Shown here: positions 51,030 through 62,371 of the stretch, piece after piece
Layout of the letters: each line of letters opens with the position of its first letter
Numbering within the stretch: the first letter of the stretch is position 1
Assembly (NCBI RefSeq): GCF_000208865.1
Contig: NC_018395.1
Coordinates: 6,434,839-6,498,838, forward strand
Length of the DNA stretch: 64,000 nucleotides
Source of the DNA: Neospora caninum Liverpool
Lineage: Eukaryota > Apicomplexa > Conoidasida > Eucoccidiorida > Sarcocystidae
Direction: 5' to 3'
Program-made: the position numbers and the translations under genes
Notes under the pieces: model-generated
Seen by the model: the letters and a program-made list of their open reading frames with translations, nothing else
Told to the model about the DNA's origin: nothing
The model's database searches: none

Positions 51030-52936
51030 CCCGCCTCCCCCTGCGAGTGCCTCGACATAATCTGCAGGTCTACTGCCCAGTGCTTAGCAACACCGAGTGC
51101 TGAGTTTTTGAGGTGGTCTGCGTTGCCTCTCTGTTCACTAAGGGATTGTGGTCCTGCTCTGTTCGTAAGGCTAGATCGATGTGCTCGGCTTCCGGACGTC
51201 CGAGGGAGATTCTGCTCTGCGGGGGGCGTGAATATTGCCTCCCCTCCTCCGAAGACAGGGAACTTGTCTCTCTCCCATTTGTCTACTATTTGAGGAACTT
51301 GCGTCATAACCTGCCCCTTCGCGTATCTTTGTAACCGCTAAGCTGAAGGCACGAGCGCAGCGGGTCAGCACCAACACCAGCTGGAGGTGGCCTAGAAGTT
51401 ATGCCGCCGGTCACGCCGTCTCTAAAATGTCCAAGCAGAAATCTTGTTTCTTTCCCTGTCTGCCCGTTCTTGTCGACTCGTTCCCGCCAGCTGTCTTCTG
51501 CACCACTATCTGCGCAGAAGGAATGACGCGTGCCTCCATTATCGCGTACAGGAGGCTGAGATCCTGATGACGGAAAGGTGCCGGAATGCCGGCACGAGAC
51601 AGGCAGACCGCCAGTCAGTATGTTGCAGCCGAACTGGATCCCCGCACTCTTATGTGTGAACAACTACGTTGGGCAGCTTAGCAACGCTGGAGTAAAAAAC
51701 GATCTTCTTCATGCGATGGCGATACCCGTCGGGCTCCGCCAATTCTATGCTGCCTGCTTGACACACAACCTGTCTCACAGCGACAGTCTTCATGGCGCCT
51801 CTAGTCGAGGCTGTTACCTGTTTCGATCGAAGCATCAAGAATGAGGATGAATATGAAGAGAAGGGGGTCATAATAGCCCATCTCTGGGAGGGCGGGTCGC
51901 GCCCGTACCGGAACACCGTTTGTTAGGTGCCTTTTTGAGGGACCTAGAGCATAACTCACCGGCTCCCGATAGTCTACGAGACGTCATCAAGCTAAAGTGA
52001 AACATCACTGGGTTATCCAGGCAACTGCCCGTGGCGACCTGGGAGTCCTTGTCTCCTGACACCAAATATGTACGCGGGCCGCAACACGAGTTCATTAGCG
52101 CGACTGGTTCTTGTCTCCAGGTCCCGTGGGTAATGGAATGTGCCCCCAACAGTCGTTCCTTGCAGTTGCATCTTGGGAATTCGAGACCCTGCCTTTCGCT
52201 CCGCTACACAGGCGACCGCTTACGAGTCCCTATCCTACCTATTTATACGTGTATCTATGTATGTAGACCTTCGACGTGGAGGAACACCTCGAGAGTTCCA
52301 GTGCGATCTGCTTCGCGTAATGGCATGTACTCGTCTGCATTTACTACAGTTCATGTCGATCTAGGCAGCTCCCTCAAGTGCAATTACGACAACTACCTTC
52401 CATGCATCAGAGAATGTCACATACTACGGACGGCAGCGAGTGGAAGAAGCATGTGCTGTAAGGAGTCCCCGATGTTGGTGAGGCGGGCGGCTACCAACTA
52501 TTCGGATTCTGATCTGCTGTCATCTAATGCAGACTTCTTTATTGCTAAAACCACAGTGAAGAACCTATCCCTTGGTTGCCTCGACCGATGCGCGACAAAT
52601 CGATCAGTCCGTCATTCTTCTATTGATCAAAACAAGCCAGCACGCTCAGCAGAGAATCTCCTCACAAGCCAGAATCGTCTCTCGTTTCGCATCTGCCACT
52701 GCATTTACTCTTTATGTGAATTTTTAAAAAGCGTTCATGGTTCGGGAGACCACCCTAGATTGAAGGCAACGCAGAGAGTGTGGCAGTCACTCCTGCAGCA
52801 CTTGAAATCTATAACTTCATGCACCACCAAATGTTGCCTGTCCCGCTGTACCGAAAAGTGACAAATTGGACACACCTTGGGAGGGCACGAACGGCATCGC
52901 AAGGTAAGTACCTGTGGTACTGTCCGCTCTACAGGG

Positions 52937-52960
52937 CACGGGGGGGGAGAGGGGGGGGGA
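52937..52960. repeat. G-rich tract downstream of PAN copy 1
   Basis: Two runs of eight or more G, separated by AGA, lie about 110 bases past the PAN stop codon. The same tract recurs at about 61142-61164 after copy 3 and is absent after copy 2. It could fold as a G-quadruplex and affect 3' processing, which is inference. Confidence 0.6.
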
Positions 52961-53066
52961 TACACGTCATGAACTAGCTGGGTGTGAACCAAGTTTTTAT
53001 GCTGAATCGCTGCATTAACAATTTCAGTTTCCCAGAAGAAAATTAGTCTGAGCATCGTAGAAGTCC

Positions 53067-54122
53067 TCAGCATGTTACATCCCCTGCTTTGGAGTTCGCA
53101 TCCGCCACTTCGGTTGCAGAACTTCCGGACAGCGTACAGCCGCTGCTGTTGAAATGCATGAAGACACACTTGTTGTTCTTCCAGCACTTCAGTTGGCAGG
53201 CAGCAAAACTTCCCACTTCCGTCTTGGGATAGATCACAATGGTATCGTCAACATATTTGGTCCGCTCCTTGATGCATGTTGTCGGCAGACCGCAGTGCTT
53301 TGGTCCCGAAAATAGAGATGCTTTTTTCGTCTTTGATGAGGGGACTTTGGCTCCAGCCTTCAACCAGCAATCTTTCTTGGGGCCCTCAAATGAGAAATAT
53401 TCACATTTCTCGTCATTCAGACACGCATCCTGGCACGCTGCCGCGGTGTCAGCTTTGACCTTGCGCAGGTCATTTTTGGGATAGTCAACGTCTTTCATTA
53501 TGCACCAGTGCTCATCCGTGCATGTTTTTGGACCTGCCATGTAATTGGCATCCGGCGCGAGAGCACCCACACAATGTTGTGTTGTTTTGAAGTGACATTC
53601 TTTTCCTTGAGGCGCGAACAGGTAGCCGTAACATCGGGACTCCTTTGCGCAGGCTTTCTGGCAAGCCGAGAGTGTCTTGATACCGGGCTGGCCTTTTTCC
53701 ACAAGGTTTGGCTGACCCTTAAAATCAAATCCATCCAGCACGCACACATGGCATCGTTTTGGGCCAGCAGTCGCATTCGAATTATTCTTGACCTCAGTCG
53801 GCTTGGTGGAATGGAGGAGGCAACGATTCCCAGAAGAAACGAATGTGAAAAAAACGCAGTCGGAATGCTGACTACACCTCTTCTGGCAGGTGTCGGCGTC
53901 GCTCACATTGCTGAACTCAGCCAGGGCGAATCCAACGTACTCTTTGCCTGCTTCAAGGCAACCAGAGCTGGTCGCCTCCGTCTCGGCGAAAGAGTGCAAG
54001 TTGACTAGCTGACTTCGCAACCCTGCGTACTGCCCTGCCTCAGCAACATCCTGCAGCAACACCGCTGCAACAACGACGGGGAGTGCGATTCTCCGGCTCA
54101 GTACAGTCTTCAGCGCTTCCAT
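53067..54122 (-). CDS. MIC17: Four-PAN/Apple-domain secreted protein, copy 1 (MIC17-like)
   Basis: 351 residues, intronless. A signal peptide occupies about residues 1-29 (hydrophobic ALPVVVAAVLL, cleavage near AEA-G). Four PAN/Apple domains follow, each with six Cys: C55-C124, C127-C201, C207-C277 and C283-C351. Domain 1 cysteines, for example, are 55, 79, 83, 89, 101 and 124. There is no transmembrane segment or GPI signal; the protein ends at the last Cys. PAN domains bind carbohydrate or protein, and in Toxoplasma they occur in microneme adhesins such as MIC4. Three tandem four-PAN genes on one strand match what I recall of the MIC17A/B/C locus; the letter cannot be assigned here. It is nearly identical to copy 3 and clearly diverged from copy 2. 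Confidence 0.82.
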   Translation of the reverse strand: MEALKTVLSRRIALPVVVAAVLLQDVAEAGQYAGLRSQLVNLHSFAETEATSSGCLEAGKEYVGFALAEFSNVSDADTCQKRCSQHSDCVFFTFVSSGNRCLLHSTKPTEVKNNSNATAGPKRCHVCVLDGFDFKGQPNLVEKGQPGIKTLSACQKACAKESRCYGYLFAPQGKECHFKTTQHCVGALAPDANYMAGPKTCTDEHWCIMKDVDYPKNDLRKVKADTAAACQDACLNDEKCEYFSFEGPKKDCWLKAGAKVPSSKTKKASLFSGPKHCGLPTTCIKERTKYVDDTIVIYPKTEVGSFAACQLKCWKNNKCVFMHFNSSGCTLSGSSATEVADANSKAGDVTC

Positions 54123-55393
54123 GGTGTTTAGCCAATGGAGTGAACGACGACCTCACAGCAGTTCCACAATTTTTCAGTTGCACACAGGGGAACAGGACCG
54201 GTGACAAGCAAAAGTGGGGTGGGAAGGGGGGCTTGTGGCAAAAACGCCTCGGGCGCAGGCGAATCGACAGGTGCTTGACGAAAAGAGAGAAACAGGTCAG
54301 ATCAATTAAATCTGAGAAGGATTAACAATCGACTCTGGTGCGTCTATGACGCCTTGCAGGTGATAGCATTCAGATTAGATGGTCGGTACTGCGGATGGGT
54401 GTGGCTGCGTCAGCGAGCTATCCCCACAGTTGACCATTTCTCAGGGATTCGAGGTTGTGATTCCTCGAGTAGCGGTGACGAAGTGGATGCCTCTAGCTAC
54501 GGTCAGACCAGAACAGTATCGCTTTTCCGCTGTGATCCTCTGAGCGAGCGGATCCCCCGTCCGCGCCACCTCATCTGCGGGTCGAAACCAGCGATCACGG
54601 TCGGCGTACGCTGGATTAGGTGGCGCTAAACTGGCCGGTTGTGTTTATCACAGGCGCGGGAGTGGGAGATCAGGCCACCGCTTGGTGGGAAGTGTCGAAG
54701 GCGTAGGGAACTAGCCATTGCCGTGGCTGTCTACGATCCGGTGGCTCCTCTTTACAAACACCTTCGCATGATTTGTAATTCCTGCACCCTATCCGTCCAG
54801 TCGGCAGAAGCCGGATGCTCACCGAAGAACGACAGCCGAATGCGGCTGTCTTTACCGAGTCCCCACAAGAACGCACGTTCCTGTTTCCCGCTGCTGGGTC
54901 GCTCAAGTAATAAAGGTACATTTCTTGGCCTCAAAAAGGTCTCACATGGTTTGTTTACGAGCAAATGGCACCTAATTTTTTATCGCACAGCGCGCCCACG
55001 ACGTCCGTTACCCCATGTACCTCCTCTGGCCATTTTGAGCAACCCGGATCGATATGCTCCTCTGCACCACGTACCCCCCGACCCGGTCTCCCCACTCCCC
55101 CCTCCGCGCTCCCTCCCTCCCTGTGGCAGCTAGCCACCATAAAAGGTACCTGGGTCTCTCCTGTAAGGTGGGTAGAAGAATATGTATCATGGAGGACACT
55201 GCCGTCGCAGCCTGTGCCACAACTCCAGTCACTGTATATATGCTGTCCTGCCGTCGATGAAAAAAGCTCATATACGGTTGGTGCCTCCCGAAGATCAGCA
55301 GCATCCACGTTACACTCCCGTAAGCTTTTCGCCGTTTACGCTTCGGCTTGTTAGCCGCTGTTCCGCTTACAAAAAAAAAGTGTTGGCGAGCTG
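54123..55393. promoter_or_regulatory. Shared 5' flank of PAN copy 1
   Basis: This 1.27-kb upstream region is almost base-for-base the same as 58234-59505 upstream of copy 2, so the two genes should share promoter elements. No core motif is claimed. Copy 3 lacks this flank. Confidence 0.5.
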
Positions 55394-57177
55394 ATAGAAG
55401 AGACAACGCAACTCCAGACGGCCGGACTCCCCCTCCCGCAGCCTCGACATAATCTGCGCGTCTTCCTGCTCAGAGATTAGCAAGACCCACTGCAGAGTTT
55501 TTGACGTGGTCGGCGTTGACTGTCTGTTCAATAAGGGAGTGTGGTCCCACTCGTTTCGGGGGGCAGTGGGCTCGGGGTCCGGCCGTCCCAATGACGTTCT
55601 GCTCTGCGCGTGCTGTGAATGTTTCCTCCCCTCCTCCGAAGTGAGGAAGCCGTCTCCCATTCGCCTACTGTTTCGGAGTAGCAGCACCAGGTGGAGACAC
55701 TGCAGCATGTTGGAAAGGCCAGCTGGAGCCCCGCACTCTTATGTATGAACAACTACGTTGGGCAGCTTAGCAACGCTGGAGTAAAAAACGATCTTCCTCA
55801 TGCGATGACGCTACCCGTCGGGCTCCGCCAATTCTATGCTGCCTGCTTGACACACAACCTGTCTCACAGCGACAGTCTTCATGGCGCCTCTAGTCGAGGC
55901 TGTTACCTGTTTCGATCGAAGCATCAAGAATGAGGATGAATATGAAGAGAAGGGGGTCATAATAGCCCATCTTTGGGAGGGCGGGTCGCGCTCGTACCGG
56001 AACACCGTTTGTTAGGTGCCTTTTTGAGGGACCTAGAGCATAACTCACCGGCTCCCGATAGTCTACGAGACGTCATCAAGCTAAAGTGAAACATCACTGG
56101 GTTATCCAGGCAACTGCCCGTGGCGACCTGGGAGTCCTTGTCTCCTGACACCAAATATGTACGCGGGCCGCAACACGAGTTCATTAGCGCGACTGGTTGC
56201 TGTCTCCAGGTCCCGTGGGTAATGGAATGTGCCCCCAACAGTCGTTCCTTGCAGTTGCATCTTGGGAATTCGAGACCCTGCCTTTCGCTCCGCTACACAG
56301 GCGACCGCTTACGAGTCCCTATCCTACCTATTTATACGTGTATCTATGTATGTAGACCTTCGACGTGGAGGAACACCTCGAGAGTTCCAGTGCGATCTGC
56401 TTCGCGTAATGGCATGTACTCGTCTGCATTTACTACAGTTCATGTCGATCTAGGCAGCTCCCTCAAGTGCAATTACGACAACTACCTTCCATGCATCAGA
56501 GAATGTCACATACTACGGACGGCAGCGAGTGGAAGAAGCATGTGCTGTAAGGAGTCCCCGATGTTGGTGAGGCGGGCGGCTACCAACTATTCGGATTCTG
56601 ATCTGCTGTCATCTAATGCAGACTTCTTTATTGCTAAAACCACAGTGAAGAACCTATCCCTTGGTTGCCTCGACCGATGCGCGACAAATCGATCAGTCCG
56701 TCATTCTTCTATTGATCAAAACAAGCCAGCACGCTCAGCAGAGAATCTCCTCACAAGCCAGAATCGTCTCTCGTTTCGCATCTGCCACTGCATTTACTCT
56801 TTATGTGAATTTTTAAAAAGCGTTCATGGTTCGGGAGACCACCCTAGATTGAAGGCAACGCAGAGAGTGTGGCAGTCACGCCTGCAGCATTTGAATGTAG
56901 ACAGACGCCGTGTAGCTGAAGTGTGTTCACTGTCCCACATATCCCGAAGCCAGCAACACATATTTCTTGTATTGGGCACGCGTTGGGAGGACACGAACGG
57001 CATCGCAAATGTACCTGTCAGATTTTCCTTTCTACAAACCATGGGGGCATACGCGTCATGAGTTACCAAGGTGTTAAAGAAAATGAAAATCTTGTACAAA
57101 TTCAGTGGTGAACCGTTGCATTAACAAGTCCACTGTGTTTCCAGAGAGAAATGAGAACCTGAGCGTCGTTCGAGTGT

Positions 57178-58233
57178 TCAGCATGTTACATCGCCTCCTT
57201 TGGAGTTGGCATCCGCTACCTCGGTTGCATTGATGCCAGAGAGGGTGCAACCCTCATCGTTGAAATGCATGAAGAAACAGTTGCCGGTCTTCCAGCACCT
57301 CCTTTGGCAGGCAGCAAAACTTCCCACTTCCGTCTTGGGGTAGGTGGCAATGGTATCGTCCACATATTTGGTCTGCTCCTTGATGCATGTAGTCGGCAGA
57401 CCGCAGTGCTTCGGTCCCGAATGGACGCCAGATTTGGTCATCTTGGCCGCGCCGACAGCTGATCCAGCCTTCAACAAGCATTCATTCGACGATTCAATCC
57501 ACGAGAAATAGTCGCAGTCACCGTCGTTGAGACACTCATCCTGACACGCTGCCGCGGACTTAGTTTTGAGGGTGCGCTTGTCGCCTCCGTTGAACTGAAT
57601 ACCGCTCATGACACACCAGCGCTCATTTGCACACGTTTTTGGACCTGCAATATATTTACTGTCCGGTACTAGTGCGCTCACGTACATTTTGCCTTTTTTG
57701 AAGAAGCATGTTTTGGAATTACTATTGAAAAGAAAGCCGTAGCATCGGGGCTCCGCTTGACAGGCCACCTGGCAAGCAGCCAGGGTGGTGACACCGGGCA
57801 CTCCGTTGTTGTTGATGTTGGGCTGCCCTTTGAAATCATACCCTTCGATCACGCATACCGGGCACCGTTTTGGGCCGGAGAACGCATTCGAGTTATCCCT
57901 GACCTCCGAAGGCTGGCGGACTTGCAATCGGCAACGCTTCTTGTCGGAGACGAAAGTGAAAAAGCGGCACTGGGGATGCTGGTCGCAGTTTTTCTGGCAG
58001 CTGGCGGCGTCGCTCACATCACTCAGCTCAGCCAGGACATAACCGCTGTACTCTTTGCCTTGCACCATGCAACTGTAGTTGGTGGAGTCCGTCTCGGCGA
58101 AAGAGTGCCAGTTGACTAGCTGACTTCGCAACCCTGCGTACTGCCCTGCCTCAGTAACATCCTGCAGCAACACCGCTGCAACAACGACGGGGAGTGCGAT
58201 TCTCCGGCTCAGTACAGTCTTCAGCGCTTCCAT
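57178..58233 (-). CDS. MIC17: Four-PAN/Apple-domain secreted protein, copy 2 (MIC17-like, divergent)
   Basis: 351 residues with the same signal peptide and four six-Cys PAN domains at the same spacing as copy 1. The first 43 residues and the start of the last domain are almost identical to copy 1. Domains 1-3 carry many substitutions (for example SGYVLAELSDVSDAASC against VGFALAEFSNVSDADTC). All cysteines are kept, so the fold should be the same while surface loops and probably ligand differ. It shares its 5' flank with copy 1 but has a different 3' flank. MIC17 family assignment as for copy 1. Confidence 0.82.
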   Translation of the reverse strand: MEALKTVLSRRIALPVVVAAVLLQDVTEAGQYAGLRSQLVNWHSFAETDSTNYSCMVQGKEYSGYVLAELSDVSDAASCQKNCDQHPQCRFFTFVSDKKRCRLQVRQPSEVRDNSNAFSGPKRCPVCVIEGYDFKGQPNINNNGVPGVTTLAACQVACQAEPRCYGFLFNSNSKTCFFKKGKMYVSALVPDSKYIAGPKTCANERWCVMSGIQFNGGDKRTLKTKSAAACQDECLNDGDCDYFSWIESSNECLLKAGSAVGAAKMTKSGVHSGPKHCGLPTTCIKEQTKYVDDTIATYPKTEVGSFAACQRRCWKTGNCFFMHFNDEGCTLSGINATEVADANSKGGDVTC

Positions 58234-59505
58234 GGTGTTTAGCCAATGGAGTGAACGACGACCTCACAGCAGTTCCACAATTTTTCAGTTGCACACAGGG
58301 GAACAGGACCGGTGACAAGCAAAAGTGGGGTGGGAAGGGGGGCTTGTGGCAAAAACGCCTCGGGCGCAGGCGAATCGACAGGTGCTTGACGAAAAGAGAG
58401 AAACAGGTCAGATCAATTAAATCTGAGAAGGATTAACAATCGACTCTGGTGCGTCTATGACGCCTTGCAGGTGATAGCATTCAGATTAGATGGTCGGTAC
58501 TGCGGATGGGTGTGGCTGCGTCAGCGAGCTATCCCCACAGCTGACCATTTCTCAGGGATTCGAGGTTGTGATTCCTCGAGTAGCGGTGACGAAGTGGATG
58601 CCTCTAGCTACGGTCAGACCAGAACAGTATCGCTTTTCCGCTGTGATCCTCTGAGCGAGCGGATCCCCCGTCCGCGCCACCTCATCTGCGGGTCGAAACC
58701 AGCGATCACGGTCGGCGTACGCTGGATTGAGGTGGCGCTAAACTGGCCGGTTGTGTTTATCACAGGCGCGGGAGTGGGAGATCAGGCCACCGCTTGGTGG
58801 GAAGTGTCGAAGGCGTAGGGAACTAGCCATTGCCGTGGCTGTCTACGATCCGGTGGCTCCTCTTTACAAACACCTTCGCATGATTTGTAATTCCTGCACC
58901 CTATCCGTCCAGTCGGCAGAAGCCGGATGCTCACCGAAGAACGACAGCCGAATGCGGCTGTCTTTACCGAGTCCCCACAAGAACGCACGTTCCTGTTTCC
59001 CGCTGCTGGGTCGCTCAAGTAATAAAGGTACATTTCTTGGCCTCAAAAAGGTCTCACATGGTTTGTTTACGAGCAAATGGCACCTAATTTTTTATCGCAC
59101 AGCGCGCCCACGACGTCCGTTACCCCATGTACCTCCTCTGGCCATTTTGAGCAACCCGGATCGATATGCTCCTCTGCACCACGTACCCCCCGACCCGGTC
59201 TCCCCACTCCCCCCTCCGCGCTCCCTCCCTCCCTGTGGCAGCTAGCCACCATAAAAGGTACCTGGGTCTCTCCTGTAAGGTGGGTAGAAGAATATGTATC
59301 ATGGAGGACACTGCCGTTGCAGCCTGTGCCACAACTCCAGTCACTGTATATATGCTGTCCTGCCGTCGATGAAAAAAGCTCATATACGGTTGGTGCCTCC
59401 CGAAGATCAGCAGCATCCACGTTACACTCCCGTAAGCTTTTCGCCGTTTACGCTTCGGCTTGTTAGCCGCTGTTCCGCTTACAAAAAAAAAGTGTTGGCG
59501 AGCTG
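58234..59505. promoter_or_regulatory. Shared 5' flank of PAN copy 2
   Basis: Near-identical to 54123-55393, with only a few substitutions and a single-base indel near 58730. Confidence 0.5.
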
Positions 59506-62330
59506 ATAGAAGAGACAACGCAACTCCAGACGGCCGGACTCCCCCTCCCGCAGCCTCGACATAATCTGCGCGTCTTCCTGCTCAGAGATTAGCAAGACCC
59601 ACTGCAGAGTTTTTGACGTGGTCGGCGTTGACTGTCTGTTCAATAAGGGAGTGTGGTCCCACTCGTTTCGGGGGCCAGTGGGCTCGGGGTCCGGCCGTCC
59701 CAATGACGTTCTGCTCTGCGCGTGCTGTGAATGTTTCCTCCCCTCCTCCGAAGTGAGGAAGCCGTCTCCCATTCGCCTACTGTTTCGGAGTAGCAGCACC
59801 AGGTGGAGACACTGCAGCATGTTGGAAAGGCCAGCTGGAGCCCCGCACTCTTATGTGTGAACAACTACGTTGGGCAGCTTAGCAACGCTGGAGTAAAAAA
59901 CGATCTTCCTCATGCGATTACGCTACCCGTCGGGCTCCGCCAATTCTATGCTGCCTGCTTGACACACAACCTGTCTCACAGCGACAGTCTTCATGGCGCC
60001 TCTAGTCGAGGCTGTTACCTGTTTCGATCGAAGCATCAAGAATGAGGATGAATATGAAGAGAAGGGGGTCATAATAGAACATCTCTGGGAGGGCGGGTCG
60101 CGCTCGTACCGGAACACCGTTTGTTAGGTGCCTTTTTGAGGGACCTAGAGCATAACTCACCAGCTCCCGATAGTCTACGAGACGTCATCAAGCTAAAGTG
60201 AAACATCACTGGGTTATCCAGGCAACTGCCCGTGGCGACCTGGGAGTCCTTGTCTCCTGACACCAAATATGTACGCGGGCCGCAACACGAGTTCATTAGC
60301 GCGACTGGTTGCTGTCTCCAGGTCCCGTGGGTAATGGAATGTGCCCCCAACAGTCGTTCCTTGCAGTTGCATCTTGGGAATTCGAGACCCTGCCTTTCGC
60401 TCCGCTACACAGGCGACCGCTTACGAGTCCCTATCCTACCTATTTATACGTGTATCTATGTATGTAGACCTTCGACGTGGAGGAACACCTCGAGAGTTCC
60501 AGTGCGATCTGCTTCGCGTAATGGCATGTACTCGTCTGCATTTACTACAGTTCATGTCGATCTAGGCAGCTACCTCAAGTGCAATTACGACAACTACCTT
60601 CCATGCATCAGAGAATGTCACATACTACGGACGGCAGCGAGTGGAAGAAGCATGTGCTGTAAGGAGTCCCCGATGTTGGTGAGGCGGGCGGCTACCAACT
60701 ATTCGGATTCTGATCTGCTGTCATCTAATGCAGACTTCTTTATTGCTAAAACCACAGTGAAGAACCTATCCCTTGGTTGCCTCGACCGATGCGCGACAAA
60801 TCGATCAGTCCGTCATTCTTCTATTGATCAAAACAAGCCAGCACGCTCAGCAGAGAATCTCCTCGCAAACCGTGATCATCTCTCGTGTGCACACCCGCGG
60901 CTGTATTTACACTCTACATGAATTCTAAAATGTGTTCATGATGCGGGAAACCCCACGAGCAGATTGAAGGCAACGCAGAGAGTGTGGCAGTCACTCCTGC
61001 AGCACTTGAAATCTATAACTTCATGTACCGCCAAATGTTGCCTGTCCCGCTGTACCGAAAAGTGACAAATTGGACACACCTTCGGAGGGCACGAACGGCA
61101 TCGCAAGGTAAGTACCTGTGGTACTGTCCGCTCTACAGGGCACGGGGGGGGAGAGGGGGGGGGATACACGTCATGAACTAGCTGGGTGTGAACCAAGTTT
61201 TTATGCTGAATCGCTGCATTAACAATTTCAGTTTCCCAGAAGAAAATTAGTCTGAGCATCGTAGAAGTCCTCAGCATGTTACATCCCCTGCTTTGGAGTT
61301 CGCATCCGCCACTTCGGTTGCAGAACTTCCGGACAGCGTACAGCCGCTGCTGTTGAAATGCATGAAGACACACTTGTTGTTCTTCCAGCACTTCAGTTGG
61401 CAGGCAGCAAAACTTCCCACTTCCGTCTTGGGATAGATCACAATGGTATCGTCAACATATTTGGTCCGCTCCTTGATGCATGTTGTCGGCAGACCGCAGT
61501 GCTTTGGTCCCGAAAATACAGATGCTTTTTTCGTCTTTGATGAGGGGACTTTGGCTCCAGCCTTCAACCAGCAATCTTTCTTGGGGCCCTCTAATGAGAA
61601 ATATTCACATTTCTCGTCATTCAGACACGCATCCTGGCACGCTGCCGCGGTGTCAGCTTTGACCTTGCGCAGGTCATTTTTGGGATAGTCAACGTCTTTC
61701 ATTATGCACCAGTGCTCATCCGTGCATGTTTTTGGACCTGCCATGTAATTGGCATCCGGCGCGAGAGCACCCACACACTGTTGTGTTGTTTTTAAGTGAC
61801 ATTTATTTATTCGAGGCGCGAACAGGTAGCCGTAACATCGGGACTCCTTTGCGCAGGCTTTCTGGCAAGCCGAGAGTGTCTTGATACCGGGCTGGCCGTT
61901 TTCCACAAGGTTTGGCTGACCCTTAAAATCAAATCCATCCAGCACGCACACATGGCATCGTTTTGGGCCAGCAGTCGCATTCGAATTATTCTTGACCTCA
62001 GTCGGCTTGGTGGAATGGAGGAGGCAACGATTCCCAGAAGAAACGAATGTGAAAAAAACGCAGTCGGAATGCTGACTACACCTCTTCTGGCAGGTGTCGG
62101 CGTCGCTCACATTGCTGAACTCAGCCAGGGCGAATCCAACGTACTCTTTGCCTGCTTCAAGGCAACCAGAGCTGGTCGCCTCCGTCTCGGCGAAAGAGTG
62201 CAAGTTGACCAGCTGACTTCGCAACCCTGCGTACTGCCCTGCCTCAGCAACATCCTGCAGCAACACCGCTGCAGCAACGACGGGGAGTGCGATTCTCCGG
62301 CTCAGTACAGTCTTCAGCGCTTCCATGGTG
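59506..62330. repeat. PAN gene tandem unit 3 (truncated on the right)
   Basis: Matches units 1 and 2 from its start to about 60865, has a short diverged stretch (60866-60955), then matches unit 1 alone through the gene. Homology fades just right of the start codon. Confidence 0.88.
61271..62326 (-). CDS. MIC17: Four-PAN/Apple-domain secreted protein, copy 3 (MIC17-like)
   Basis: 351 residues from the Met at 62326, the position homologous to the other two starts; a Met 15 codons upstream (62371) is in frame but would precede the signal peptide. Signal peptide and four six-Cys PAN domains as in copy 1, from which it differs at a handful of sites. The clearest are in domain 2 (APRINKCHLK against APQGKECHFK) and one Phe-to-Leu change in domain 3. 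Its 5' flank is unlike those of copies 1 and 2 beyond weak similarity over the first 60 bases, so expression may differ. MIC17 family assignment as for copy 1. Confidence 0.82.
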   Translation of the reverse strand: MEALKTVLSRRIALPVVAAAVLLQDVAEAGQYAGLRSQLVNLHSFAETEATSSGCLEAGKEYVGFALAEFSNVSDADTCQKRCSQHSDCVFFTFVSSGNRCLLHSTKPTEVKNNSNATAGPKRCHVCVLDGFDFKGQPNLVENGQPGIKTLSACQKACAKESRCYGYLFAPRINKCHLKTTQQCVGALAPDANYMAGPKTCTDEHWCIMKDVDYPKNDLRKVKADTAAACQDACLNDEKCEYFSLEGPKKDCWLKAGAKVPSSKTKKASVFSGPKHCGLPTTCIKERTKYVDDTIVIYPKTEVGSFAACQLKCWKNNKCVFMHFNSSGCTLSGSSATEVADANSKAGDVTC

Positions 62331-62371
62331 CTTTTCCAATGCAGGGAACAGCGACCTATCAAAAGCTCCAA

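Larger units (their letters stand above)
51030..55393. repeat. PAN gene tandem unit 1
   Basis: The first 300 bases are diverged relatives of the start of units 2 and 3. About 220 bases at 51380-51610 have no close counterpart in units 2 and 3. From 51658 the sequence is nearly identical to units 2 and 3 until about 52790. It then carries PAN copy 1 and a 5' flank (54123-55393) nearly identical to that of unit 2. The offset to unit 2 is about 4.09-4.11 kb. Confidence 0.88.
55394..59505. repeat. PAN gene tandem unit 2
   Basis: A 4,112-base unit. The left 1.4 kb and the 5' flank match units 1 and 3. The region just after the gene's stop (about 56890-57177) and the gene itself differ from units 1 and 3. 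Confidence 0.9.

Noticed and set aside
52031..52861. Long plus-strand frame repeated in all three PAN units (276, 313 and 229 codons)
   Set aside because: It begins at GTG with no ATG and has different 3' ends in the three units. Its conservation is explained by recent duplication of the whole unit.
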